Positions 14,071-26,500 of a DNA stretch of 64,000 nucleotides are shown piece after piece. The notes under the pieces were generated by a model. That model was not told where the DNA came from, did no database searches, and saw nothing but the letters and a program-made list of their open reading frames with translations. Both the position numbers and the translations under genes were made by a program. Location: NCBI GenBank assembly GCA_020086605.1, contig JACBWW010000016.1:15045408-15109407 (forward strand), read 5' to 3'. Positions within the stretch are counted from its first letter, which is position 1. Every line of letters begins with the position of its first letter. The stretch is from Lanius collurio (taxonomy: Eukaryota; Chordata; Aves; Passeriformes; Laniidae).

Positions 14071-14094
14071 CCCCCACCCCTTTCCCCAAACCCC
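14071..14094 (-). other. Canonical G-quadruplex motif (i-motif on plus)
   Basis: The plus strand reads C5-A-C4-TTT-C4-AAA-C4, so the minus strand has four G runs of at least four, separated by loops of 3, 3 and 1. This satisfies the strict G4 rule with four tetrads, the most stable class, and is the only such motif I noticed in the window. Folding and any function are inferred. Confidence 0.75.
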
Positions 14095-14420
14095 AAGCAG
14101 ATTAACCTACAGTTTGGCCAGATGTAAGGTACCTTGAGGTAACCTACTACTTTGAGTGCATCAGACATGATAACTTAGGACATGGCAAATCTCACAAGAG
14201 AAAACTCTGCAAGCACCACTTCTATAATTCATTCCCTACTGTCACCCTGAGTGCTCTCAGAAGAGTTCTCCAAATGTCACCTTCCCACTAACTTTCACAT
14301 AGCTACATACATGTGGCTAGAAATACTGCTTCAAGTATATCCCAGTGTAAGTGTTCTGTTTCCACAGACACAGAAAATGCATTAGTTTCTTCTAAAAATA
14401 TATGTATATAGAAAAGAAGG

Positions 14421-14465
14421 AAAAAAAAAAAACCAACAAAAACCAAACCAAGCAAAAAACCCAAA
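14421..14465 (+). repeat. A12 run with A/C-rich extension
   Basis: A run of 12 A followed by ACC/AAAC units. Same composition and polarity as the tracts at 23349, 33044, 35098 and 58861. Confidence 0.8.
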
Positions 14466-15959
14466 AGTTGTGTCCACAGAGCTGGTACCTTCTTCTATGT
14501 TATCCTCAAAACTAAAAGTACATAGGATAAAGTATTATTTTTAACACCACTACAATGTGAAAGAGCTTTCTCCAAGGGTCAGTGAAGTTCACAGGAAGGC
14601 ATGGGTTGACTTATTTCTGCACCAGTACTGACCTTACATTCAGTCCACAAGTTTCTGCTTAGTTTGCCTCTGTTAGTGATTCAGTTTCTATTTCTGGTAT
14701 TTCTATCCAAATATCTGACAAATAGAAATGCTTTCTGCAAATACCTATATTCTGGTACAGAAGAAAATATTTATATTCCTTATTAATTACTACTTTTTAT
14801 TTCTACTTGAGAAGTTTTAGCCGTCTAACTGAGAAAAATAAACGAGATAAAATAAGCAGATTTCAAGTGGAATACTACACATCAAGCAAGGGACTGTTTG
14901 GCTAAAGCCCTGGTAAGTATCACCTGATAAACCAGCACAGACCAGAACTCACTGTTTGCCCAGAATAGGAAGAAAAAGCTTTATATTTTGTACAAGTTAA
15001 AGAAAGCAACCACAAGATTTAAGTATCTTACAATAATATCCTCAGATGTCTTAAGAGGAAAGAAAGAAAACACTGCAAGATTCAAGAATGAAAATGCTGG
15101 TAACATCTCAGCTGAATCCATTTTAGCATCTGACCCAAAACTCAGTAAGTAAAGGACAGAGTGAGCTTCAACAGGGCACAAAGCTGTTGTTCCCATAGGC
15201 AGCCACTGCTGCTGGTCAGCAAGGAGTGGTTGTGAAGCAGCCAGAATGTGTCTGGGACATGCACTGCCAATATGTGTATTTAATTTTTTATTGTATATAC
15301 TCTTTTGGACACAAGAAGTTTTAATAATTCCAACATTACAAGCATCCTAAATGGACTTCTGGGCTTCTTGAGCTAGCCTATTAAATCAGTGCCATTTCTT
15401 TCAATCCTAGATCCCTTGAAGTCAATGAGTTTATTCTGCCTGAGTAAAATGGCTCACGTCCTCCACTGATTTCTTTTCATCTCTGTCTTCAAAGAAAAGC
15501 TTAGATTCTATCTGGCAAGGTAGAAAATGCTTCCCACAACAAAAACCTTTATGAACCTTCTGAATTCTGTTCCATTCCAGTTTTAGTGATATATGTGTGT
15601 CTATATCACAGTCTGTATTTTGAAATGAGGGAAACTAAGGCAATAAGCTAGGTCAAGGAACCTGCATAAGGGTGGATGACTAAGTACACCAGATTCAACA
15701 CACACACCACAAGATCCATTACAGTTTATTTGTTTAATATTCTTTTTCAGCACAGCCTTAGCTACAAAACAGTTTTGCAAAAGTAATGCAAAGCCCACTG
15801 ATTTCCGTTGCATAGTTTCTTATGTTAAAAAAAGCCAAACACCTTTTTCCTTAGAGCACAAAAGAAATGTTTCTTAGAGTCTGCTTTTATTAGAAATCAA
15901 GAGCAACATCAACTTTTCTACAAATTACCTTTGGAGGCCACATCTGGTTAGCTTAATTC
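14466..15959. other. Non-coding unique DNA, no gene seen
   Basis: AT-rich with no recognised exon, repeat or RNA gene. Frames on the minus strand (14981-15196 and 15601-15813) are short and unremarkable. Confidence 0.5.
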
Positions 15960-16265
15960 TTCAAAGATTGCCTTGCTCCGTCACCTTGGCTCTTTCTTCC
16001 TTTGTCATACATTGGCTCGTTTTATGTCTGACAGTTCTTTTATTACCAGATTTCATTTTGAATCCGATTTCCCCCCTGTCTCATTACTTCTGTCTTGCTC
16101 TCTGTTTGTTCTCTATTTCTTTTTCCTGTCTGACAATTCTCTTATTAGTGGATTTGGTTTTGCCTTTGTTTTATGCTTTCTGCTTTTATTCTCTTGTGTC
16201 TTATTTTTGCTTTTTTACTTATTTTTCTCCTGTCAAGGCCTCCTTTTCTTTCTGCCTGTTGTCTC
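15960..16265 (+). repeat. Pyrimidine-rich block with diverged tandem duplication
   Basis: About 300 bases are strongly C/T-rich on the plus strand. Within it, 16025-16060 and 16127-16162 are two copies of a 36-base unit agreeing at 29 positions, 102 bases apart, and the similarity extends upstream through GCTCT-rich sequence. The duplication shows in translation as CLTVLLLPDF versus CLTILLLVDL. Two plus-strand frames of 104 and 106 codons arise because C/T-rich DNA lacks stop codons. Their hydrophobic, Leu/Phe-rich translation is a composition effect rather than evidence of a membrane protein. Confidence 0.7.
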
Positions 16266-19200
16266 AAAAGGTATATGCTTAGCTTTTGTTTAAGGTTACC
16301 AGATTTCAGCATGTTGTGGAGTTAGTTTATTGTTAGATACTGCCATGCAGAAGGAACCAGGTTTAAATCAGTTCCACCGGTTTATGAGCAGCCACTAATT
16401 TACGTATTTATACAGCCATATTTATATATCCGTAAGCTCTACTTCTCAGCTACTAAAACATGCCCTAGACTCAAACTTTCTGGTTTAAGAGCAAAGACAC
16501 TGCTTTTAAATTCATTACTTTCTCCTGGCATTCTCCATAAGCCATTAGGGTCCCTCCAGTTAGTACAGAGAGGAGGTGACACACACGCCATGCCTCCCCT
16601 CTGCTCCTTGCAGGTTGTCCCAGCGTGCTCCCGACAGTAAATCCTCTCCTGGCACACATTAACAGGCACAGTTGGGGTTCCCTGCAGCTCCCGTGTCTCA
16701 GCTCCTCCCAGGGACACAGCTGTCTGTGCACTCCAGGCAGGCTTGCTGTGAGACATTTCAGAGGGAAAATGAGAGTTTTATGGTGGAAATACTGTTATCA
16801 ATGAGCTTCATCCAGCTGGTCTCCTCACCCTTTAAGGGGCCCCCTGTACTACCCGGATTCCATGTATCCTAGGCACTAGCAAGCACCCCCTGGAAACCAC
16901 CCTGAGTGAAAGCCAGCGGACCTCAGTTATTTGCCACTTGCATCACTCACCTATTCCAGGTGCCAGAACCTGAGACACGACCAAGAAAACCCTGCTGGGA
17001 CAGGGGGCTGATCTGAAAGGAGATGTTTGGCCCATACTGATACTTCAATAGGAGGTTTATTTCTATAGAATAGAAAACTGGGTGATCTCACTGCCACTGA
17101 CTACAAGGAAGAGGAGAGTATTGTCTCACTGCCCCTACAGATTATTGTTGAGGTGTTTTTCACATTAAAAGGGAGGTCTTGCAGGCATAAATTTTCTCCA
17201 TCATACTTATGGATGGAGAATTCTGCTTCCAAAGGCACCAGCAAAAGGAGCTTTACAAGATTTCTGGGTGAGAGCTCAAAATGATTTATTATTTGTCAAG
17301 AGACATATTAAATAAACTTGGCCTTTTTTGCTGTCATCAGCTGTCTGAAACACAAGCTGTAAGAATTAGAGTTTCCTTTAATGCCCCAGCACTTAGGTTA
17401 GAAAAAGCACAGTTGAAGCATCTTATATTTGGAAGGAAGGTGTGATGTCAGGGATGAATATTGCTCGCTGAGGCTGTCTGTTCCCTCAGCAGGGAATTAG
17501 TTCCTGCACAGTGTTTTCTGTGTATGTTTCCACTGGAGGTGAACAAAGTTGTAAATTGCCTTTGGTAAATTAAAATTTGGTGAATCACAAGGAGGAAGTG
17601 TCATGTCCTTTTTCACAACCTGTGACGAGGATCTCTATAAAGTGATTCAGCATTCCTTTAAAGGTCATTATTGCCCAGGTGCAAGAAGCAACCTTCTATT
17701 TTAGTTACTTTCAGAACACAGCCTCTCTATTGCCACTGCAGAAATTTTCACATTTGCTTTTTGTCACAGAACTTTCTCATAGTTTCTGGTGCTTTAGTGT
17801 TAAAAATCAAAAGCAGTACTCTATACAAACAGCAGTGAAGACTATCAAAGCAGTGATTTCTGCTTAAGCTTCTGAAAACTAAAAAGAAAGTAAATGGTGT
17901 GCCACGCACTGTGGACTAGGCATGCTGGCACCCTGATCAATTTACTACAGAAAGCTAAGAAATCAAAAGGAGATGATGCATACAATTATATGGGGCAGTG
18001 CAACATAAAATGTAAAGTCATGCAGCCATGCAGAATTATTCGCTGTATTTAAATCCTGTGGACATACTAAAATCTGCAGCTGTGTGAACCAGATACCAAC
18101 TTGCTGTGCACAAACTCTGTGCTCTTAGATCAGTATCAGATCCTCAGATTCATCAAACTAATGATGAAAGAGAAAGAAAATAAAGAAATTACTCAGAAAT
18201 GTACTGATACGCTGATGGTGGGGCAGGCTTTTTTTTTCCTTTAAACAGATGCATCTGCACGAATTTCTCCAGACTGAATAGTGTTAATCACATTACCACA
18301 GTAAGTCCCACAGCAAAGATGATTCATCTGCTCTGCTGATAAGGAAGGCCATCTCTGTTCCTTATACCATACCCCTCTCCACATCACTTAGTTTCCTATC
18401 TGGTGATGTAAATAGAAATGGGACTAGACTGCACACCCTTGACACACAAGTCCCACTAACATTTCAATAACTGTTCCCCACTATGCATAAAAGCCCTTAT
18501 TAGCTGTCTTTAAGTGCTTCTGAACCTGACACTGCACTAAACTGTGGCAAACAGGCTGGGATTAGAAATTTCAAAACCATTTAGATGCCTTACAGATGCA
18601 CTATCGTAATCTGCCTTTGGGAATGATGTACCCTCCTAGCAAAAGCTACCACGTTAGCAACGTACTCCAATTCCCACAGGCTCTTCTGCAGCCTAGTTAT
18701 AGCTACCATAATCCCTGTTTCAGCATTCTTCACTGTTTATGCTGGATTTAGTCACAAAAAGCACCTCTTGCACCCTTCTCAGAGCAGCTAGAATCAGGTA
18801 TTTGTAGGTACACACTGCTTTTAAACTAAATCTATATGACTGAGCTTTCTTTTTTCCCAGCATCTCAAAAATTGGAGCACTCAAAGGGCAAATAATAAAT
18901 TTCCTAAAGTAAACCTACACACCATAGAAACAGGAGACTGCTCTGTGTTCAAATGCAAGATAAACACTGCAGACCAGCCCACAGCTCTGCTGTACCTGTT
19001 AGTCTCATTCTCCAAACTGAGACTGGCAAGTTGCCTCTGCATTACAACTATTAGCAGAATGTAAACAGTGCAAATGAAAGATGCATAAGGGATCCAGGGT
19101 ACTCAAGTTTCTCAAATTCCGTGTCTTGAATTTGGGCCAAATCAGTGACTGTTTAGAATCTGAATGCTCGTCTGGAGTCAGGAACTGTTCCTAAGTTTCT

Positions 19201-21682
19201 GCCTGGTGCCCATCTATACCATGTTCAGAATAACTGCATGTGCCATAATCATCAAGGACCTGTACACTTCTGCCAAAACTGTACCCACTTCACTGAAACC
19301 TAATTTGGCACAGAGTCTGAAATTACTTAATTCAAACAGCATCTTGTTATAAATTTGCTGGGATCTATCCCCTAGTTTTTTTATCAGCAAGATGACAAAA
19401 ATTTAAAACATAGTTTATATCTTTCAAGGCCAAGAATTTCTGGCTTTATAATAACACTATTGACTGATAAATAAACAGAAAAAAAGGTGGGTGAAAATTT
19501 ATCATGCAGGATAATATTCCTTTCATAAATACTCACAATATATTTACCTAGCAAAGAAAGAGCAAGGCAAGTTACCAAACTGCTTAACACTTCAACTGTT
19601 CAGAGAAACTCTTGGATATTGTTTGCAGATAAAAGATAAGTTCTGAAATGAATACCCTTTCATGTCTCTTTCACGTAATTCTCATTACTTGAGATAAGAG
19701 TAAATTACCTCAAATGCATCCCTTATTGAAAAAGTAAGGCTATGTTTCCATACCCTTAGAACACACAGATTCTCCATTTAGATTTCTTCATCTCCATGTT
19801 TGTAAGAGATGCACATGGTGCCAGTGTCTTTTCTCCTGTATCCTGCTGATGCCTTTTCAGGCCTCTTAGAAACAGAGACTGGACCAGAGTAAGAGAATAA
19901 AATAGGTATTAATTGAAAGGCCTTCCAGTGACCTCCTGAGACCCACAGGCTATTGCCAAAATGGATCCCAAGATGGACCCCCAGTCATGAGAGCTTTACA
20001 CTATTATAGGTCAGGCTAATGATGTAATTCCCCCTCCACCTTTGCCTAGGACAGCCTGGGTGCCCTTGGAGTGCAGCCCTGGAGAGGCTTTGTTATATCT
20101 ACCCAGCCTGAGAGCAGAAACTACAGGCTACAAGAAACTTCAGTCACACTCTGAGCAGTACAGGATTTGAAAAAACACAAAGGTGAAAATCTTAAGGCAT
20201 CACTGCCCTCAAGAAAAGCCTAGGGTATACAGAAAAGAAATGTAAAACAAGGACAAGTTTTGGGCAAAATCTATGTATCTTGATTTTTCACCATCCACTT
20301 GATCCTATTTTCTCCACAGTTACAAAGTATTTAGATGCAAATGTCAAGTTAATGCACATGAACAAAATAGTTCAAGCAAAAAGAAAGCCACCTATGGGTA
20401 AAACACTATAAAAATGTGTATGTATTTCAGACCATACTTCAAGACAGCTCTCCCTCAAAAAGGCTTGAGTTTGCCAGTAAAAACAGCATCCAGCAAGCAA
20501 ACAAACATTTATGTCAGAAGGCAAAGACCAATTCATCTTCCTTGTAGGAACTCTCATGACTGAAATACTTTGCTAATTGATAGCAAGTATTTTTCTGGTA
20601 TAGAAGTATTTCACCAACAAACATGAGGTGAGCACAGCAGGCTGACTCTTATGATTTCACCCTGAAATGAGTTGACTCAGGTGGGCACCCCTTTCAACTT
20701 CACAACACCACTTTTCATCGCTGTAGTTTTAAAAGCTGTTCCAAAATTTCACTGGTTTAGAAATACATACTACAAGACAAAAATTGCAGGGGAAGTGGGA
20801 AAGGGTATATTATTCTTATAAAGCAAGATAATTGAAGAAAACACTATCCTCTGACACTTTTTAATTTTCTTATTAATTTCAGACAAACCCCTGTTTTTTG
20901 TGGACTATAACTTCTGATCAATTGGTGTTAATTGTTTCAAAACCAATCGCTGACTTTTTTACATACCACAGGAAGATTGCCAGTGAAATCTATGCCACAC
21001 CCCTACAAAGCTGCTTCATGGGCTGTCACATGCTGCAAATTTCATCTAAAATTGAGCTCTGCCTCTGAACTACTTAACAATTAGATTAAATGTTTTGTTG
21101 CAATTTCACTGCAATTCAATTGAGATGAGAGTTCAAGTGAAAGAAAACTTTGAAATGCCATTCAATTTATACCCATCCTTATATTGCTTAAAATACCCAA
21201 GACCACTTCCAGCAAAAAATCCAATTGCTGCAAAAACCTAATGGGCCTTAACATTTCATATTCCACAGACCCAAGCACGGACAAACTACAGGTTGATGTT
21301 GTTTAGAATACTGTAGGACACCCAAAGAACACTCCAGGGTAAAAAGGTCCCTGCTGCTAATGGTCTGTGTTGGAGCTGACAGCAGCAACACACATTCACA
21401 GGGTGAGAATTCCTGAGGGTAAAGTCATGATACAAATGAAACATCATCTTCAGAAGGAGGAGGCATGGATTTGCTGGTAATGTCTGTTGGGAATTTGCAC
21501 ATGTACATGCAAATAAAAGAAAGGGTAAAATGCAAACTAGGCTGAAAGTTAGCTTGAGGAATAAAGAAGCTGACATGTGAATTTAGAATACCATCAGAAA
21601 ACAGAGAAGGAAGCACATGCACGCAGTAGGGAGAAGGAAAGGATGCCTGGAGAGAAGGACAACCATTACTTGCCAACTGGTT
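16266..21682. other. Non-coding unique DNA, no gene seen
   Basis: No gene recognised. A somewhat GC-richer stretch at about 16560-16760 has overlapping frames on both strands with no family match. 17467-17490 has a small hairpin (arms GCTGAGG and CCTCAGC, 10-base loop). 20880-21160 is dense in CAATT and TTAAT-type motifs. Sequence is otherwise ordinary. Confidence 0.5.
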
Positions 21683-22180
21683 TATAGGATCACATAACTG
21701 TTTCAACTGGAAAAACCTTTAAGATCATCAGGTCCAGCCACTAACCTGACTCTGTCAAGTCCACCATTAAATCATCATTGTGCAACAACCACGACTTTTA
21801 AAAAGCATTGAGCTCACCCCCAGCCACTCGTCACAGGATTCACTCTCTAGACCCTTCACCAGCTTCATCCCTTCTCTGGACATGCTCCAGTCCCTCAGTG
21901 TCTTTCTTGTAGAGAAGGACCCAAAACTGGACACAGGATCTCAGGTGTGGCCTCACCAGTGCTGAGTACAGGGGCACAATCACTGCCCTAGTCCTGCTGG
22001 TGACATCACTGTTGATCCAGGCCAGGTGCCATTGGCCTTTTTGGCCACCTGGACACATACTGGCTCGTGTTCAGGCGGCTGACAGCCAACATCCCCAAGT
22101 CCTTTCACTTTTCCAGCCCCTCCTCCTTGAGCCTGTAGCACTGCATAAGGTTGTTGTGACCCTGTGTGTCATTATATTCA
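21683..22180 (-). mobile_element. CR1 LINE fragment with internal deletion
   Basis: The left edge resembles a mutated CR1 3' terminus, followed by the reverse complement of the conserved block that includes GATCATCAGGTCCAGCC. Reading the minus strand from about 22180, the sequence follows CR1 ORF2: a GGTCACAACAACC-type segment, then codons for [33 protein letters not shown]. It reaches [12 protein letters not shown] and then drops within about 60 bases into the 3' end. The normal C-terminal portion of ORF2, present in the copy at 5115, is missing here. This is therefore a 5'-truncated and internally deleted copy of about 0.5 kb. The right boundary is approximate. Confidence 0.93.
21840..22170 (-). 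pseudogene. CR1 ORF2 (reverse transcriptase) remnant
   Basis: C-terminal RT relic inside the CR1 copy. The segment 21840-22058 stays open for 72 codons and contains the well-conserved CR1 stretch around [10 protein letters not shown] and CVQFWVL. The upstream part (RLKEEGLEK, then [10 protein letters not shown]) lies in another frame, so a frameshift separates them. The catalytic RT core and endonuclease are absent. It belongs to a different CR1 subfamily from the copy at 5115, which has a diverged IQQCPGSQESQ-type stretch at the equivalent place. No coding function is expected. Confidence 0.85.
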
Positions 22181-23348
22181 CACCTGATCTGTCTGCCTAA
22201 ATATAAAGAAAACTTGTGAATCCTACCTAGCTCTGCCCTTTCTACAAAAACATCAGTTGCAAAAACAGGTCTGCCACTAAAGCCTTGACTACTACAGAAG
22301 TCACCTAATACTTGCATGAAAAAACTAGGAACTGATGGAGGCTGCACTAACACAAGATTCAGTTGAGAGACCACTAGAAGTAATGAGCAGCATCCCAGTA
22401 TCCTTCCAGCATCGTCCCTCTCATTCGTTATTTTTAGCTTGCTGTTCCAAGAAAAGAAGTCACAGATGCCTCTAACCTGCCTGTCTATTCACCACTTCTA
22501 ATAGTCAAGATTTCCTTGCAAGTTTCATGAAAATCTTTTTGACAGGGTATACTCAAAAGTTGTGTACACCCACTGCACTTCTGGTCCACACTAATACACA
22601 CAGGCCAGCCAGGTATCCAGGCCTCCTGGAGCTCAGAATCTCTCGTAGCACTGATTTGAGAAAGCTCTGCTACAAAGGAAAAGAAGTAGACAACATACAG
22701 GAAGAAGTCAGAGGTATAGCAAGGAGATGTTCTTTCATAAAGGATATGAGGAAGCAGCCAGAAATGCAAGGGATATTGTGGTGTGGAAGGAGGGAAACAC
22801 ACAGTGACATGAGATTCCCATCCTGAGGCAGGCACATTGTGTGAATTCTATTACTGATGGAATGACTTTTCACTCATTAAGAAACTCACTTCAGAGAATC
22901 TGTTGGTGTCTGCCCTCACTGCTTCCAGAACAGAGAGATTCATTAAGAGGGTCAGGTAGCAATATGTCCGTGAGACAAATGAGTCAATGTAAGGGTGTTT
23001 GAATGTCTGCAAAGGGCACAAGTAAAGCACTCAGACTCCTATTAGCAGTGGCAACACAGAGCCACCAAGTCCAAGCCATATCATGGACCAGCACAAGCCA
23101 GAAGCCACTAAAAGACTTTTACATAAATACATAACCTGTTATCAGGAATCAAATGTTTCCATGGGGAAAGTGTAAGGGTTTTGTTTACAGCAACAACTGA
23201 GACACAACAGCAAATTAACAGAATTCATATTTCTAATAATCCTTTCTGACAGAATTCATCAGCCAACTCAGGAGCCCTGCAGTTTATTCTGATTAGGATG
23301 ATAAATTTATGATAGAACCAAGTATCTCATGAAATTTTGTCTGGTGAT
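22181..23348. other. Non-coding unique DNA, no gene seen
   Basis: Frames of 99 to 116 codons overlap on opposite strands at 22485-22835 and resemble nothing known. No splice-bounded exon is evident. Confidence 0.5.
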
Positions 23349-23500
23349 AAAAAAAAAAAAAATAAAACAAGCAAAAACCCCAAGAACCCTCCCAATGAAT
23401 AAAAAAAACCTAAACAAAAACACTCAACAAAAACATCCCCACAAAATAAAAAACCAAACAAAAAAACAACCCCAAAAAACAATAAACCAAACCCAAACAC
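23349..23500 (+). repeat. Long A/C-rich low-complexity tract
   Basis: Starts with 14 A and continues for about 150 bases with almost no G or T, built from irregular AAAAACCCC, AACCAAAC and AAACAACCCC units. On the minus strand it reads as T/G-rich and yields a spurious Phe/Gly-rich frame. It could be an expanded poly(A) tail of an old retroposed sequence, or an independently grown microsatellite. No adjoining element was recognised upstream. Confidence 0.85.
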
Positions 23501-26500
23501 ACTGATTTGCCTCAAATGCAACAGAAATTAAAGTAAAAGGAGATATTTTCTTTACTCACAAAGTACCAAACTTCTTTCTAGCTGACACTTAGTTCAGAAG
23601 GATTTTTTTTGGCTTTTACTCTGAACTTGAATGCCAGGGATTTTGTGACAACCAATGCTTTAAATACAGCCCTCTCTCACTGTTCCAGCACCCCATCTAC
23701 TTTCTCTTGCCTGTATATCTAAGGCTTCATAAAATCATTTGCAATGAAACCTTCTGCCCACATGCACCCTGTGCCTGCTCGTGTTTGAAGTGGAAGCTGC
23801 TATCACTCTACCATCTGTTCTGTAAAAGAGCATCTCTGTTTCATAACGATATTCCCAGATGAAGGGCAACTCCTGCTTCCCCATTGGCAGCAACAGTTTT
23901 AGTCCAATTCAGAACAATATCTATTAGCAAAAATATAGAGTAAAAAATACTGCATTCCAAGATAAAAAGAACAAAATATCTTTATTTAAAGTTACCTGGA
24001 GAGCAACCCAAAAGGTGCTGAAGAAGTTAAGGAGAGACAGTAACATTACACACGAGTGTGTGGGTCTGTACTGTTTAAAATCCTTTAAAAGGAACCTTTT
24101 TGATACTAAAGAAAAGCATGAAAATGTTTATGGCAAAAGGCCAGCTTACAATGTCCTTGGATCCAAGGCCATCCAAGGCCACCTGCCCTTGCAAGCCTTT
24201 TTAAACCTAAATCTCCACACTTTATTCATTTCAAAGCCTGACTGAAAGTACAACCCAGCTGTGACAATGTGAGAATAAATTTAAGAAAATGCTTTAATTT
24301 TGAGTGTCTGATCCCACAACCTTAGTCTTATATCAAACAACTAATTAAGAAGGTTCTATTTTTTTTTTTCAGTCAAAACATCTACTCTTCAGTGCAGTGT
24401 TGTGGAGTTTCACACCCATATGACCATTTTTTCTCTCTCGCTCAGGCTGATATCTCTGTTCAGCCTCAGTGGCTTTCCTCTCTGATCATGAGCAGATATT
24501 ATGGATCCCATGCTCTGTTTGCATTCTTTAGTCCCTACCTTTAGACATTGAAATTTTTTTAACTTTTTTTTTTAAATTCTGATTTCGTGTTCATTTTAAG
24601 GTCAGACTTACAAAACATGCACAGTGTACCTGTGCTTGATATAGCTTGTTAAATATTTTATTTTATTTGTGTTTTTATTAGCAGAATTCAGCCCTCTGGG
24701 GCCCTTTCATGAAGGGTGCTTTTGAAATGTAAATGTGATTGATTTGATATTACAGCTTGTATTATTCTTACTTGCACAGTGCCTTTGGGAACAAGAGAAC
24801 AGAGTTTTCTTTTTACTGATGAAAAGGTCTATGGTAGGTATTTTCCTCTTTTCTACACACAAAGAGCCCACAAACTTCTAAAAAAACATTACCTGTCTTC
24901 ATGTTTATGCTAACCAACTTTTAGTGCTTCTTCCATTTTCTGAACTGTTTCGGATAACAAAACCAATATATTTGATACTCCATTTAAGATGCAAGTTCAG
25001 ATTTATACACTGTGCAGAGACAGTTTCACCCTTAATAGACTGAATAGTACAAACCTCACTGATATTATTGCAGTTGCTAGTGAAAACTGCATATAGCAGT
25101 TCAGCTCAGTGGTCAACACATGCTGCTGTGTTTGCAAAACCCTATTATAACTTAACTCATGTACTGAGAATTATTTGACTATTTTAAAAAGCAGTTAAAT
25201 AAATGAAAAACCCTTTCTGTAACATCAAGTCCTTTATAAAGAATGTATTCCAGAAGAATAGTCAAATATCTGGAAATGATGGGCTAGCACACTCCCATTT
25301 GAAACTCGTGCATTACACTTATCCCTGTGGAAAAGTGGGTGGAATGGACAGAGATAATATATTTCACTGCAGTTCTGCAATCTCCTTCTTGTTTCGAAGA
25401 AGGAATATTTGCATGACTTCTACAACCTATCAAATCCCAACTATTTAGGAGAAATAGTTCCCACAGTAATAAACAATGGTAACTGCTTCAAAATAGTGAT
25501 GCAGTGTCTGGGGAGATATTAAAAGTAAAGCAAGTAACTCAGAAGCTATCTGCATTTCACATGCACAGTATTAAAATACACCCACAAGAACAAAAGGCAT
25601 TTGGGTAAAATTTAAGCAATATTAAGCGTGGAGTTTTTCCAGTGAATTGGTAAAGCTCAGAAGATGTAACTAATTAGAACAGAAGGCTGCAACAGTTAGA
25701 CTCTTTCAGAAAGAATAGTTAAGGTATGATGCCATATGGTTCTGAAAACTCATTTAATGCAATCCAAATAGAAGAACATGTGCATATACCCCTGTGAGTT
25801 GCCCAAGCATTAATACTGCCTTTAAACTCAGCCATTTAGTGCAGGCACAACTGTTACTGAGCTGCATGGCTTTAGACAGTGAAGGTAAAATTAAACTGTG
25901 AACAGATTACAAAAGCTGTGAAAACAGCATAAACCAAACCAAATATTCACCTATGTGTTATATGACACATAATCTTCCATTCTGCTGAAACAAACTATGT
26001 ATAGCAAAAACCTTTTTAACTTCAAAAGAGCAACTGTATCCTTCCTTGCACAAACTTGCACAGTGGTTAGAGCAGTGTGGTCATGCAGCAGATCCTGAGG
26101 CAAAGCACTTAATCTATATAATATCTAAATTGCAAAGCTACATGCACAAAATACAGAAAGAGCCACAGCTATAAATCACTTAGAGAAAAGCCCTCATGTT
26201 TGACAGTATCAGGTGCCATCTGTTCCTATTCAAGTGTGCTCCTTGGAAAAAAATCAAGAAGAAATTAGAGTTTAAGAAAGAAGTTGGCATGACATTCATG
26301 AATCTAACAAAGAAGTTGAGTTAGAACTGAGAAAACAGCATTTAAGACCTTGACCAGCAAAATGTGGTTGCCATTCAGAACTGTGAAACTAAAAACTTTT
26401 TTACTAAAAAAGCAGCAGCATTTTTAGAAGCTAGTCTTGCCTTTAACTAGGATGTTACACTATTGACAGTGATCCAGAAATAACACCAAAAGCAGAACTT

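Noticed and set aside
15968..16293. Two overlapping plus-strand frames encoding very hydrophobic proteins of 104 and 106 residues
   Set aside because: They come from C/T-rich low-complexity DNA, which lacks stop codons and codes for Leu, Phe and Ser in any frame. No start context or homology.
22485..22835. Frames of 99 and 116 codons on opposite strands
   Set aside because: No recognisable domain and mutually overlapping.
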